Part shown: positions 30,508 to 39,235 of the stretch, in pieces | How positions within the stretch are numbered: the stretch's first letter is position 1 | Layout of the letters: every line of letters begins with the position of its first letter | Origin: Chania fonticola_B | Lineage (GTDB): Bacteria; Pseudomonadota; Gammaproteobacteria; Enterobacterales; Enterobacteriaceae | Strand: one strand, 5' to 3' | Assembly: GCF_048537545.1 (NCBI RefSeq) | Contig: NZ_CP183218.1 | DNA length: 64,000 bases | Translations under genes and position numbers: made by a program | Notes under the pieces: generated by a model | Told to the model about the DNA's origin: nothing | Database searches by the model: none | Seen by the model: the letters and a program-made list of their open reading frames with translations, nothing else

Positions 30508-30687
30508 TTACTCCTCAACCTTAACCATGTAGGAAACCAGGTTGATCATACCGCGTACAGCAGGAGTATCCTCGCGCTCTACGGTGTGACCAATACGACG
30601 CAGACCCAGACCGAGCAGTGTAGCTTTATGCTTCGGCAGACGGCCAATGGAGCTGCGAACTTGTGTAACTTTGATAGTCTTAGCCAT
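30508..30687 (-). CDS. rpmD: 50S ribosomal protein L30
   Basis: 59-residue small 50S protein, MAKTIKVTQVRSSIGRLPKH and then LLGLGLRRIGHTVERED. The start at 30687 is used because the family begins MAKTI; an upstream in-frame ATG would add only two residues. Confidence 0.97.
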   Translation of the reverse strand: MAKTIKVTQVRSSIGRLPKHKATLLGLGLRRIGHTVEREDTPAVRGMINLVSYMVKVEE

Positions 30688-30693
30688 GGTCAA

Positions 30694-31194
30694 TTACCCC
30701 AGAATGTCTGCAACGGATTTACCACGCTTGGCAGCGACCATTTCAGGAGACTTCATATTAGCCAAAGCGTCGATAGTTGCACGAACCACGTTGATCGGGT
30801 TGGTGGAACCATAAGCTTTAGCCAGTACGTTGTGCACCCCAGCAACTTCGAGAACGGCGCGCATTGCACCACCCGCGATGATACCGGTACCTTCATGAGC
30901 TGGCTGCATGAACACACGGGAACCCGTATGAGCACCTTTAACAGGGTGCTGCAGGGTGCCGCCGTTCAGCGCGACATTCATCATGTTGCGACGGGCTTTT
31001 TCCATCGCTTTCTGGATCGCTGCTGGAACTTCGCGTGCTTTGCCGTAGCCAAAACCAACGCGACCGTTACCATCACCAACTACTGTCAGTGCGGTAAAGC
31101 TGAAAATACGGCCACCTTTTACGGTTTTAGATACGCGGTTTACCGCGATCAGCTTTTCCTGCAGTTCGCCAGCTTGTTTTTCGATGTGAGCCAT
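30694..31194 (-). CDS. rpsE: 30S ribosomal protein S5
   Basis: Small-subunit protein at the mRNA entry channel that affects decoding accuracy. 166 residues. dsRNA-binding-like N-terminal half (EKLIAVNRVSKTVKGGRIFS) and C-terminal GKSVADILG. The loop where spectinomycin-resistance changes arise looks wild type by comparison with E. coli (TVKGGRI). Confidence 0.98.
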   Translation of the reverse strand: MAHIEKQAGELQEKLIAVNRVSKTVKGGRIFSFTALTVVGDGNGRVGFGYGKAREVPAAIQKAMEKARRNMMNVALNGGTLQHPVKGAHTGSRVFMQPAHEGTGIIAGGAMRAVLEVAGVHNVLAKAYGSTNPINVVRATIDALANMKSPEMVAAKRGKSVADILG

Positions 31195-31208
31195 CTTAAA
31201 CCTCTTCC

Positions 31209-31562
31209 TTAGAACTGAAGGCCAGCTTCACGGGCAGCATCTGCCAGTGCCTGGACTCGACCATGATATTGGAAACCGGAACGGTCAAAGGATACTTTCG
31301 CAATCCCTTTTTCCAACGCGCGCTCAGCCAGAGCTTTACCTACGGCTGCTGCTGCGTCTTTGTTACCGGAGTACTTCAATTGCTCAGTGATAGCTTTTTC
31401 TAAAGTAGAAGCGGCTACCAGAACTTCAGAACCATTAGGAGCAATGACCTGTGCGTAAATGTGACGCGGGGTACGATGTACCACCAGGCGGGTTGCACCC
31501 AGTTCTTTGAGCTTACGGCGTGCGCGGGTCGCACGACGGATACGAGCAGATTTCTTATCCAT
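31209..31562 (-). CDS. rplR: 50S ribosomal protein L18
   Basis: 5S rRNA-binding protein of the central protuberance. 117 residues, with basic N-terminus MDKKSARIRRATRARRK and C-terminal FDRSGFQYHGRVQALADAAR. Neighbours rplF and rpsE follow spc-operon order. Confidence 0.98.
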   Translation of the reverse strand: MDKKSARIRRATRARRKLKELGATRLVVHRTPRHIYAQVIAPNGSEVLVAASTLEKAITEQLKYSGNKDAAAAVGKALAERALEKGIAKVSFDRSGFQYHGRVQALADAAREAGLQF

Positions 31563-31571
31563 AGTGTTACC

Positions 31572-32105
31572 TTACTTCTTCTTAGCCTCTTTGGTACGCA
31601 CGACTTCGTCGGCGTAACGGACACCCTTGCCTTTATAAGGCTCAGGACGGCGGTAGGCACGCAGATCTGCAGCAACCTGGCCAATAACCTGCTTATCAGC
31701 GCCTTTCAGCACGATTTCAGTTTGGCTTGGGCATTCAGCAGTAATACCTGCTGGCAGCTGGTGATCGATTGGGTGAGAGAAGCCCAGGGCTAAATTCACC
31801 ACGTTGCCTTTAACAGCAGCACGATAACCAACACCTACCAGTTGAAGCTTCTTGGTGAAACCTTCGGTAACACCGACAACCATTGCGTTCAGCAGAGCGC
31901 GCGTGGTACCCGCTTGGGCCCATGCGTTAGCAAAACCTTCGCGCGGGGCGAAAGTCAGTGCGTTAGCTTCTTGCTTCACTTCAACGGCGTCATGGACTGT
32001 ACGAGTCAGCTCGCCGTTCTTACCCTTAACCGAAATAACCTGACCGTTGAGTTTTACCTCTACGCCGGCAGGAATGACGACGGGTGCTTTTGCAACACGA
32101 GACAT
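31572..32105 (-). CDS. rplF: 50S ribosomal protein L6
   Basis: Two-domain 50S protein near the factor-binding and sarcin-ricin region. 177 residues. C-terminal signature RRPEPYKGKGVRYADE is present. Ends in a lysine-rich tail (EAKKK). Confidence 0.98.
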   Translation of the reverse strand: MSRVAKAPVVIPAGVEVKLNGQVISVKGKNGELTRTVHDAVEVKQEANALTFAPREGFANAWAQAGTTRALLNAMVVGVTEGFTKKLQLVGVGYRAAVKGNVVNLALGFSHPIDHQLPAGITAECPSQTEIVLKGADKQVIGQVAADLRAYRRPEPYKGKGVRYADEVVRTKEAKKK

Positions 32106-32119
32106 TCTTTCCTCCCGAA

Positions 32120-32512
32120 TTAAGCTACGTAGCAGATAATCTCGCCACCAAGACCAGCTTGGCGAGCTGCACGATCGGTCATAACACCTTTAGAGGTAGA
32201 AATAACAGCGATACCCAGACCGGCCATAACTTTTGGCAGTGCATCTTTTTTCTTATAGATGCGCAGACCTGGACGACTGATACGCTGAATGCTTTCTACC
32301 ACTGCCTTGCCCTGGAAGTACTTCAGTACCAGTTCCAGAACAGGCTTGGTGTCGCCTTCAATTTTGAAATCTTCAATAAAACCTTCTTCCTTCAGCACGT
32401 TGGCAATTGCCACTTTCAGCTTGGAGGAAGGCATGGTGACCGCAACTTTGTTCGCGGCTTGACCGTTACGGATACGGGTCAGCATATCCGCGATCGGATC
32501 TTGCATGCTCAT
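32120..32512 (-). CDS. rpsH: 30S ribosomal protein S8
   Basis: 16S rRNA-binding protein and, in E. coli, translational repressor of the spc operon acting at the rplE start. 130 residues: MSMQDPIADMLTRIRNGQAA start and STSKGVMTDRAARQAGLGGE near the end. Confidence 0.98.
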   Translation of the reverse strand: MSMQDPIADMLTRIRNGQAANKVAVTMPSSKLKVAIANVLKEEGFIEDFKIEGDTKPVLELVLKYFQGKAVVESIQRISRPGLRIYKKKDALPKVMAGLGIAVISTSKGVMTDRAARQAGLGGEIICYVA

Positions 32513-32542
32513 CTGTCTTTACTCCCGTGATTCAATTGGTAA

Positions 32543-32848
32543 TTACCAGCTAGCCTTTTTCAAGCCTGGTACTTCACCGCGCATAGCGGCTTCACGTAGC
32601 TTGATACGGCTCAACCCGAATTTGCCCACATAACCATGTGGACGGCCAGTTTGACGGCAGCGTTTACGCTGACGAGACGGGCTGGAATCACGCGGCAGAG
32701 ACTGGAGCTTGAGAACAGCATCCCAACGATCTTCGTCAGAAGAGTTCACACCAGAAATGATAGCTTTCAATTCCTCGCGTTTAGCGCGGTACTTGTCAGC
32801 CAGTTTCACGCGAACGACTTCGCGTGCTTTCATTGATTGCTTAGCCAT
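32543..32848 (-). CDS. rpsN: 30S ribosomal protein S14
   Basis: 101-residue long-form S14 of the small-subunit head, MAKQSMKAREVVRVKLADKY through RGEVPGLKKASW. The zinc CxxC motifs of short-form S14 are absent, so this is the zinc-independent version. The start at 32848 follows the family; the frame stays open far upstream but that part overlaps rplE and is not coding. Confidence 0.97.
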   Translation of the reverse strand: MAKQSMKAREVVRVKLADKYRAKREELKAIISGVNSSDEDRWDAVLKLQSLPRDSSPSRQRKRCRQTGRPHGYVGKFGLSRIKLREAAMRGEVPGLKKASW

Positions 32849-32861
32849 TAGTAACCCTGCC

Positions 32862-33401
32862 TTACTTGCGGAACGGGAAGTTAAAAGCAGCCAACAGCGC
32901 GCGGCCTTCATCATCAGATTTCGCAGAAGTGGTAATGGTAATATCCAAACCACGAACGCGATCGACTTTGTCGTAGTCGATTTCTGGGAAGATGATTTGC
33001 TCACGCACACCCATGCTGTAGTTACCACGGCCATCGAATGACTTAGCGGACAAGCCACGGAAGTCACGGATACGTGGAACAGCAATGGAAATCAGACGCT
33101 CAAAGAACTCCCACATGCGTTCGCCACGCAGAGTTACTTTACAGCCGATCGGATAGCCCTGGCGGATTTTGAAGCCTGCAACAGATTTGCGTGCTTTGGT
33201 GATGAACGGCTTTTGACCGGAGATTGCTGCCAAGTCAGCTGCTGCATTATCCAGCAGTTTCTTGTCAGCGATCGCTTCACCAACACCCATATTCAGGGTG
33301 ATCTTCTCGACCCGAGGGACTTGCATGACAGAGTTGTAATCAAACTGAGACATCAGTTGTTTGACTACCTCGTCTTTGTAGTAATCATGCAGTTTCGCCA
33401 T
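32862..33401 (-). CDS. rplE: 50S ribosomal protein L5
   Basis: 5S rRNA-binding protein of the central protuberance that contacts P-site tRNA. 179 residues from MAKLHDYYKDEVV. Contains PRVEKITLNMGVGEA and GLDITITTSAKSDDEGRALL. The region around its start is the expected S8 repressor target in E. coli. Confidence 0.98.
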   Translation of the reverse strand: MAKLHDYYKDEVVKQLMSQFDYNSVMQVPRVEKITLNMGVGEAIADKKLLDNAAADLAAISGQKPFITKARKSVAGFKIRQGYPIGCKVTLRGERMWEFFERLISIAVPRIRDFRGLSAKSFDGRGNYSMGVREQIIFPEIDYDKVDRVRGLDITITTSAKSDDEGRALLAAFNFPFRK

Positions 33402-33415
33402 CGTCATACTCCAAA

Positions 33416-33730
33416 TTACTTGATAGTTTCGCTATTTGATTTGAAGAAACGGACTTTTTTGCCGTCTTCGAATCTAAAGCCTACACGGTCAGCCTTACCG
33501 GTAGCCGAGTTGAACAGCGCAATGTTGGAAACCTGAATAGCAGCTTCTTTTTCAACAATGCCACCTGGTTGGTTCAGGGCCGGGACCGGCTTCTGATGTT
33601 TCTTAACCAGGTTGATACCTTCAACAATGACCTTACCAGCAGACAGGACATTTTTTACTTTACCGCGTTTACCTTTGTCTTTCCCGGTAAGCACGATAAC
33701 TTCGTCATCACGACGGATTTTCGCTGCCAT
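33416..33730 (-). CDS. rplX: 50S ribosomal protein L24
   Basis: Early assembly initiator of the 50S subunit near the tunnel exit. 104 residues, with a KOW motif at the start (RRDDEVIVLTGKDKGKRGKV). Second gene of spc, between rplN and rplE. Confidence 0.98.
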   Translation of the reverse strand: MAAKIRRDDEVIVLTGKDKGKRGKVKNVLSAGKVIVEGINLVKKHQKPVPALNQPGGIVEKEAAIQVSNIALFNSATGKADRVGFRFEDGKKVRFFKSNSETIK

Positions 33731-33740
33731 GGTTCGCTCC

Positions 33741-34112
33741 TTAGAGTACTTCTGGTGCCAGAGAGATAATTTTCATGAACTTCTCATTACGCAGTTCACG
33801 AGTTACCGGCCCAAAAATACGCGTACCGATAGGTTGCTCGCTGTTATTGTTTAAAATAACGCATGCATTACCATCGAAGCGAATGACAGAACCGTCCGGG
33901 CGACGTACACCCTTCTTGGTGCGCACCACTACCGCCTTCAGCACATCGCCTTTCTTCACCTTACCGCGCGGAATTGCTTCCTTGATGGTAATTTTGATGA
34001 CGTCGCCGATGCCTGCGTAGCGACGGTGCGAGCCACCTAGAACCTTGATACACATTACGCGACGTGCACCGGAGTTGTCGGCCACGTTCAGCATAGTCTG
34101 TTCTTGGATCAT
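33741..34112 (-). CDS. rplN: 50S ribosomal protein L14
   Basis: 50S protein forming bridges with the 30S subunit. 123 residues, MIQEQTMLNVADNSGARRVM and RGKVKKGDVLKAVVVRTKKG. First gene of the spc operon, behind its own promoter after the S10-operon terminator. Confidence 0.98.
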   Translation of the reverse strand: MIQEQTMLNVADNSGARRVMCIKVLGGSHRRYAGIGDVIKITIKEAIPRGKVKKGDVLKAVVVRTKKGVRRPDGSVIRFDGNACVILNNNSEQPIGTRIFGPVTRELRNEKFMKIISLAPEVL

Positions 34113-34192
34113 GTTAGTGCTCCGCTAATGTCAACTACAACTTTAGGACCTATTACTAGGTCGTTGAAAAGCCCCATAACCGAGGGCGCAGC

Positions 34193-34221
34193 ATTATAAC
34201 ACCGCTTCCAGAGTATGGGTA
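34193..34221 (-). promoter_or_regulatory. spc operon promoter
   Basis: A consensus -10 TATAAT (34193-34198) lies in the rpsQ-rplN gap, with a weak -35 TACCCA (34216-34221) at 17-bp spacing. Position between the S10 terminator and rplN fits the spc promoter. Confidence 0.65.
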
Positions 34222-34226
34222 GAAAA

Positions 34227-34257
34227 AATAAACGGCTCACTTTCTGAGCCGTTTATT
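34227..34257 (-). terminator. S10 operon terminator
   Basis: AATAAACGGCTCA (34227-34239) and TGAGCCGTTTATT (34245-34257) form a 13-bp stem. On the minus strand it is followed by a T6 run, giving a clear intrinsic terminator after rpsQ. Confidence 0.9.
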
Positions 34258-34278
34258 AAGTTAGAGTCAGCTACTCTA

Positions 34279-34533
34279 TTACAGAATCGCTTTATCTACA
34301 ATGCGAACCAACGTCCATGACTTAGTCTTGGACAGTGGACGGCATTCGCGGATTTCTACCACGTCACCGATACCACATTCGTTGTTCTCATCATGTACAT
34401 GCAGCTTAGTCGTACGCTTGATGAATTTCCCGTAGATCGGGTGCTTCACCGTACGTTCGATAGCAACAACCATGGATTTCTCCATTTTGTCACTAACAAC
34501 ACGACCTTGCAGAGTACGGATAATATCAGTCAT
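34279..34533 (-). CDS. rpsQ: 30S ribosomal protein S17
   Basis: Primary 16S rRNA binder with an OB fold. 84 residues from MTDIIRTLQGRVVSDKMEKS. The start at 34533, one base past the rpmC stop, matches the family; an upstream in-frame ATG lies inside rpmC. Last gene of the S10 operon. Confidence 0.97.
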   Translation of the reverse strand: MTDIIRTLQGRVVSDKMEKSMVVAIERTVKHPIYGKFIKRTTKLHVHDENNECGIGDVVEIRECRPLSKTKSWTLVRIVDKAIL

Positions 34534-34534
34534 T

Positions 34535-34726
34535 TTACGCACCCGCCTTTTCAGTCAGTAAAGTCTTAACGCGTGCGACATTACGACGCACTTGTTTCAA
34601 CAGGTGAGTTTGTTGCAGTTGGCCACTCGCCGCCTGCATGCGTAAGTTGAATTGCTCACGCAGCAGGTTGAGCAGCTCAGTGTTCAGCTCTTCAACACTT
34701 TTTTCACGCAGCTCTTGTGCTTTCAT
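34535..34726 (-). CDS. rpmC: 50S ribosomal protein L29
   Basis: 63-residue helical protein beside the exit tunnel, part of the docking site for trigger factor and SRP. MKAQELREKSVEELNTELLN with LLREQFNLRMQAASGQL. Its ATG overlaps the rplP stop by one base. Confidence 0.98.
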   Translation of the reverse strand: MKAQELREKSVEELNTELLNLLREQFNLRMQAASGQLQQTHLLKQVRRNVARVKTLLTEKAGA

Positions 34727-35136
34727 TACATCACCGTCTTAGTTACAAAGGTGGTTTTGATCGGCAGTTTAGCTGCTGCCAGCTTGAACGCTTCACGGGC
34801 GACTTCTTCTGGAACGCCGTCCATTTCGTACAGGACTTTGCCAGGTTGGATCAGGGCAACCCAATACTCCACGTTACCCTTACCTTTACCCATACGCACT
34901 TCAAGAGGCTTCTCGGTGATTGGTTTGTCCGGGAATACACGGATCCAAATCTTACCTTGACGCTTCACTGCACGAGTCATTGCACGACGAGCTGCTTCGA
35001 TTTGACGAGCAGTCAGACGGCCACGGCCAACAGCTTTCAGACCGAAAGTGCCGAAGCTAACATCCGTACCTTGCGCCAGACCACGGTTGCGGCCCTTGTG
35101 CACCTTACGGAATTTTGTACGCTTTGGTTGTAACAT
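34726..35136 (-). CDS. rplP: 50S ribosomal protein L16
   Basis: Large-subunit protein that shapes the A-site tRNA binding region. 136 residues. MLQPKRTKFRKVHKGRNRG start; RARG-type segment GRLTARQIEAARRAMTRAVK and IWIRVFPDKPIT are conserved. The conserved arginine hydroxylated by RoxA in E. coli lies near RMGKGKGNVEYWV. Confidence 0.98.
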   Translation of the reverse strand: MLQPKRTKFRKVHKGRNRGLAQGTDVSFGTFGLKAVGRGRLTARQIEAARRAMTRAVKRQGKIWIRVFPDKPITEKPLEVRMGKGKGNVEYWVALIQPGKVLYEMDGVPEEVAREAFKLAAAKLPIKTTFVTKTVM

Positions 35137-35148
35137 CAGCGACTCTCC

Positions 35149-35847
35149 TTACTTGCGGCCTTTACGCTGCTGCTTTTTAGGTTGAGCAGCCGGTTCCGGT
35201 TGTTCAACTGCAGCCATACCACCCAGGATCTCACCTTTGAAGATCCATACCTTAACGCCGATTACACCATAAGTGGTGTGCGCTTCAGATGTGTTGTAAT
35301 CGATATCCGCACGCAGTGTATGCAACGGAACACGACCTTCACGGTACCATTCGGTACGCGCGATTTCAGCACCGCCAAGACGGCCGCTTACTTCAACTTT
35401 GATACCTTTAGCGCCAAGACGCATTGCGTTCTGTACAGCACGCTTCATAGCACGACGGAACATAACGCGACGTTCCAGCTGTGAAGTGATGCTGTCAGCA
35501 ACCAATTTTGCGTCCAGTTCCGGTTTACGGACTTCGGCGATGTTAATTTGCGCAGGAACGCCAGCGATATCCGCTACGACCTTACGCAGTTTTTCGACAT
35601 CTTCACCTTTCTTGCCGATAACGATGCCAGGACGAGCGGTGTGAATAGTCACACGGATGCTCTTCGCTGGACGCTCGATAACGATGCGAGAAACGGAAGC
35701 TTTCGCCAGTTCTTTAGTCAAGAATTGGCGAACTTTAAAGTCGCTGTCCAGGTTGTCAGCGAATTCTTTGGTATTCGCATACCAAGTAGAGTTCCAAGGT
35801 TTGACAATACCCAGGCGAATACCATTAGGATGTACTTTCTGACCCAT
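35149..35847 (-). CDS. rpsC: 30S ribosomal protein S3
   Basis: Small-subunit head protein lining the mRNA entry, with helicase activity together with S4 and S5. 232 residues. KH domain near residues 60-90 (RPGIVIGKKGEDVEKLRK). The C-terminal tail EQPEPAAQPKKQQRKGRK is basic. Confidence 0.98.
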   Translation of the reverse strand: MGQKVHPNGIRLGIVKPWNSTWYANTKEFADNLDSDFKVRQFLTKELAKASVSRIVIERPAKSIRVTIHTARPGIVIGKKGEDVEKLRKVVADIAGVPAQINIAEVRKPELDAKLVADSITSQLERRVMFRRAMKRAVQNAMRLGAKGIKVEVSGRLGGAEIARTEWYREGRVPLHTLRADIDYNTSEAHTTYGVIGVKVWIFKGEILGGMAAVEQPEPAAQPKKQQRKGRK

Positions 35848-35864
35848 TGCTAGTCTCCAGAGTC

Positions 35865-36197
35865 TCAGCGATCGGACACAACCACAGTAATGTGGCTGGT
35901 GCGCTTCAGGATGCGATCTGCACGACCTTTTGCACGAGGCATAATGCGCTTCATGCTTGGGCCTTCGTCTACGAAGATTTTCGTGACTTTCAGATCATCG
36001 ATGTCAGCGCCATCGTTGTGTTCTGCGTTAGCAATGGCAGACTCCAGCACTTTCTTGACCAGACCAGCAGCTTTCTTGTTGGTGTAGGCCAGAGTTTCCA
36101 GAGCTTGCGACACTTTCTTACCGCGGATCAGGTCTGCAACAAGGCGAACCTTCTGAGCAGAAGAACGAGCGTGGCGATGTTTAGCGATAGTTTCCAT
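35865..36197 (-). CDS. rplV: 50S ribosomal protein L22
   Basis: 50S protein whose beta hairpin lines the exit tunnel and takes part in nascent-chain stalling and macrolide response. 110 residues, METIAKHRHARSSAQKVRLV to HITVVVSDR. Hairpin tip segment PRAKGRADRILKRTSH is typical, with no tunnel deletion visible. Confidence 0.98.
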   Translation of the reverse strand: METIAKHRHARSSAQKVRLVADLIRGKKVSQALETLAYTNKKAAGLVKKVLESAIANAEHNDGADIDDLKVTKIFVDEGPSMKRIMPRAKGRADRILKRTSHITVVVSDR

Positions 36198-36211
36198 CTC
36201 TTCCTCCTACC

Positions 36212-36490
36212 TTAGCGCTTTTTAGCTTTTTTATCAGCCGCATGGCCGCGATAAGTACGAGTCGGCGCGAATTCACCCAGTTTGTGACCGACCATTTCAT
36301 CGGAAACAAATACTGGTACGTGCTGACGACCATTATGGACAGCGATGGTCAAACCGATCATGTTAGGAAAGATCGTTGAACGACGGGACCAAGTGCGCAA
36401 AGGCTTCTTGTCACCGCTTTCCACCGCTTTCTCTACCTTCTTCAGCAAGTGCAGGTCAATAAAAGGACCTTTCTTGAGAGAACGTGGCAT
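36212..36490 (-). CDS. rpsS: 30S ribosomal protein S19
   Basis: Small-subunit head protein, partner of S13. 92 residues, MPRSLKKGPFIDLHLLKKVE, GHKLGEFAPTRTYRGHAADKK. Placed between rplB and rplV. Confidence 0.98.
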   Translation of the reverse strand: MPRSLKKGPFIDLHLLKKVEKAVESGDKKPLRTWSRRSTIFPNMIGLTIAVHNGRQHVPVFVSDEMVGHKLGEFAPTRTYRGHAADKKAKKR

Positions 36491-36504
36491 GGCTTATCCT
36501 CTAA

Positions 36505-37329
36505 TTATTTTTTACTACGGCGACGTACGATGAACTTGTCAGTACGCTTGTTGCTACGGGTCTTCTTACCTTTGGTCTGAACGCCCCACGGAGTTACCGG
36601 GTGCTTACCAAAGTTACGACCTTCACCACCACCGTGCGGGTGATCGACTGGGTTCATCGCCGTACCGCGAACGGTAGGACGAATACCACGCCAACGTGCA
36701 GCACCTGCTTTACCCAGAACGCGAAGCATATGTTCAGCGTTACCGACTTCACCCAGGGTGGCGCGGCAATCAACTGGAACTTTACGCATTTCGCCAGAGC
36801 GCAGACGCAGAGTTACGTAGGAACCATCACGTGCGACGATCTGAACGTAGGCACCAGCAGAACGAGCCAGCTGGCCGCCTTTACCTGGTTTCATTTCTAC
36901 GTTATGAACCGTTGAACCTACTGGGATGTTGCGCATAGGCAGGGTGTTACCCGCTTTGATTGCAGCATCAACACCAGATTGGATCTGGTCACCAGCTTTC
37001 AGGCCTTTCGGCGCCAGGATGTAACGGCGTTCGCCGTCCTTGTACAGAACCAGCGCGATGTTCGCGGAACGGTTCGGATCGTACTCCAGACGCTCAACCA
37101 CAGCAGGGATACCATCTTTGTTGCGTTTGAAGTCAACCAGACGATAATGTTGCTTGTGGCCACCACCGATATGACGGGTGGTGATACGGCCATTGTTGTT
37201 ACGACCACCGCTTTTGCTCAGTTTCTCAAGCAGCGGGGCATAAGGTTTACCCTTGTGCAGCTCAGGGTTAACCACTTTAACAACGTGGCGACGACCCGGA
37301 GATGTAGGTTTACATTTAACAATTGCCAT
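36505..37329 (-). CDS. rplB: 50S ribosomal protein L2
   Basis: Highly conserved 50S protein needed for subunit joining and peptidyl transfer. 274 residues. SH3/OB core, with the conserved functional loop AMNPVDHPHGGGEGRNFGK (His229 region). Long open frames on the opposite strand here are shadows of its codon usage. Confidence 0.98.
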   Translation of the reverse strand: MAIVKCKPTSPGRRHVVKVVNPELHKGKPYAPLLEKLSKSGGRNNNGRITTRHIGGGHKQHYRLVDFKRNKDGIPAVVERLEYDPNRSANIALVLYKDGERRYILAPKGLKAGDQIQSGVDAAIKAGNTLPMRNIPVGSTVHNVEMKPGKGGQLARSAGAYVQIVARDGSYVTLRLRSGEMRKVPVDCRATLGEVGNAEHMLRVLGKAGAARWRGIRPTVRGTAMNPVDHPHGGGEGRNFGKHPVTPWGVQTKGKKTRSNKRTDKFIVRRRSKK

Positions 37330-37347
37330 TGTTCTTACTCCTCCGAC

Positions 37348-37650
37348 TTACTCTGCGCCGCCGATGAAGTCCAAGTTCTGGCCTTCCTTCAGGGTGACGT
37401 AAGCTTTTTTCCAGTCGCTACGACGACCAACACGCTGACCTTGACGCTTCACTTTCCCTTTTACTACCAGGGTGTTAACGTCTTCGACTTCGACTTCAAA
37501 CAGTTTCTGCACTGCAGCTTTGATTTCTGCTTTGGTCGCGTCTTTGGCAACTTTGAGTACGATGGTGTTGCTTTTTTCCATCGCAGCGGATGCTTTTTCA
37601 GATACGTGCGGTGCACGCAGCACTTTCAGCAAACGTTCTTCACGGATCAT
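37348..37650 (-). CDS. rplW: 50S ribosomal protein L23
   Basis: Exit-tunnel protein that docks trigger factor and SRP. 100 residues. MIREERLLKVLRAPHVSEKA start; KRQGQRVGRRSDWKKAYV. Its ATG overlaps the rplD stop (ATGA), indicating coupling. Confidence 0.98.
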   Translation of the reverse strand: MIREERLLKVLRAPHVSEKASAAMEKSNTIVLKVAKDATKAEIKAAVQKLFEVEVEDVNTLVVKGKVKRQGQRVGRRSDWKKAYVTLKEGQNLDFIGGAE

Positions 37651-38252
37651 GCCAGCATCTCCTCAACTTGCTTCACAGCATCAGCAGTCATAACCACTTT
37701 GTCGAAGGCGATCAGGCTAACTGGGTCGATACCTGCTACATCGCGCACGTCAACCTTGTACAGGTTACGAGCTGCCAGGAACAGATTCTCATCCAGTTCA
37801 CCGGTCACGATCAGCACATCTTCCAGGGCCATATCTTTCAGTTTCTGTGCCAGCAGCTTAGTTTTAGGCGCTTCTACAGAGAACTTCTCGACAACGATCA
37901 GACGATCTTGACGTACCAGTTCGGACAGGATGCTTTTCAGCGCGCCGCGGTACATCTTTTTGTTTACTTTCTGACTGTGGTCTTGTGGCTTCGCAGCGAA
38001 GGTTACACCACCAGAACGCCAGATCGGGCTCTTTACAGTGCCTGAACGCGCACGGCCAGTACCTTTCTGGCGCCACGGTTTTTTACCGGAACCAGTCACT
38101 TCAGCACGGGTCTTCTGAGCACGGGTACCTTGACGGGCACCTGCTGCATAAGCAACAACAACCTGGTGTACCAGCGCTTCGTTGAAATCACGACCGAAGG
38201 TAGTTTCGGAAACAGTCAGCGCGCTTTGCGCGTCTTTCAATACTAATTCCAT
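37647..38252 (-). CDS. rplD: 50S ribosomal protein L4
   Basis: 50S protein lining the tunnel constriction, and in E. coli the autogenous regulator of the S10 operon at both transcription and translation through the leader. 201 residues. GARQGTRAQKTRAEVTGSGKK forms the tunnel loop (macrolide contacts), followed by PWRQKGTGRARSG. Confidence 0.98.
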   Translation of the reverse strand: MELVLKDAQSALTVSETTFGRDFNEALVHQVVVAYAAGARQGTRAQKTRAEVTGSGKKPWRQKGTGRARSGTVKSPIWRSGGVTFAAKPQDHSQKVNKKMYRGALKSILSELVRQDRLIVVEKFSVEAPKTKLLAQKLKDMALEDVLIVTGELDENLFLAARNLYKVDVRDVAGIDPVSLIAFDKVVMTADAVKQVEEMLA

Positions 38253-38262
38253 TGCTATCCCC

Positions 38263-38892
38263 TTACGCCTTCACAGCTGGTTTAACGATCAGGTTGCCAC
38301 CGGTTGCGCCCGGTACAGCACCCTTAACCAGCAGCAGGTTGCGCTCAGCGTCAACACGTACTACGTCCAGGCTTTGAACGGTTACACGCTCGTCACCCAG
38401 GTGGCCAGCCATTTTCTTGCCTTTGAACACTTTGCCCGGAGTCTGGTTCTGACCGATAGAACCCGGAACGCGGTGAGACAAGGAGTTACCGTGGGTTGCA
38501 TCCTGAGTACGGAAGTTCCAGCGCTTTACAGTGCCAGCAAAACCTTTACCTTTGGAAGTACCGGTAACATCGACTTTTTTAACGTCAGCGAAGATTTCTA
38601 CGCTGATTTCTTGACCTGCAGCGAACTCTTGACCTTCTTCAAGGCGGAATTCCCACAGACCACGGCCAGCTTCGACGCCAGCTTTAGCGAAATGACCCGC
38701 TTCCGGTTTGGTCACACGGTTAGCTTTTTTGCTACCGGTAGTGACCTGAATGGCACGGTATCCGTCGTTGTCCAGGTCTTTAACCTGAGTCACGCGGTTC
38801 GCTTCAATTTCAATCACGGTTACTGGGATAGAAACGCCATCTTCAGTGAAGATACGAGTCATGCCCACTTTTTTACCGACTAAACCAATCAT
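38263..38892 (-). CDS. rplC: 50S ribosomal protein L3
   Basis: One of the first 50S assembly proteins, reaching the peptidyl transferase centre. 209 residues. Central extension HGNSLSHRVPGSIGQNQTPG contains the glutamine methylated by PrmB in E. coli. Confidence 0.98.
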   Translation of the reverse strand: MIGLVGKKVGMTRIFTEDGVSIPVTVIEIEANRVTQVKDLDNDGYRAIQVTTGSKKANRVTKPEAGHFAKAGVEAGRGLWEFRLEEGQEFAAGQEISVEIFADVKKVDVTGTSKGKGFAGTVKRWNFRTQDATHGNSLSHRVPGSIGQNQTPGKVFKGKKMAGHLGDERVTVQSLDVVRVDAERNLLLVKGAVPGATGGNLIVKPAVKA

Positions 38893-38923
38893 TGTTTCAA
38901 CCTCTCAATCGTCAATGACCTGA

Positions 38924-39235
38924 TTAACCCAGGCTGATCTGCACGTCTACACCGGCAGCCAGATCCAGACGCATCAGAGCATCAACGGTTTTCTCAGTTG
39001 GCTCAACGATGTCAACCAGACGCTTGTGAGTGCGGATCTCGTACTGATCACGCGCGTCTTTGTTGACGTGCGGGGAGATCAGAACGGTAAAGCGCTCTTT
39101 GCGAGTTGGCAGCGGGATCGGACCACGGACTTGCGCACCAGTGCGCTTGGCAGTCTCGACGATTTCCGCAGTTGATTGATCGATCAGACGATGATCAAAC
39201 GCTTTCAGGCGGATACGGATTCTTTGGTTCTGCAT
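38924..39235 (-). CDS. rpsJ: 30S ribosomal protein S10
   Basis: Small-subunit head protein that doubles as NusE, the NusB partner in antitermination at boxA. 103 residues, [20 protein letters not shown]. First gene of the 11-gene S10 operon. Confidence 0.98.

Noticed and set aside
32543..33085. A 180-residue N-terminally extended form of S14
   Set aside because: The extension overlaps rplE and the family starts at MAKQSMKAREV, position 32848.
36979..37911. 310-codon open frame on the plus strand opposite rplB-rplW-rplD
   Set aside because: Antisense to three certain ribosomal protein genes; its product resembles no family and arises from the codon bias of highly expressed genes.
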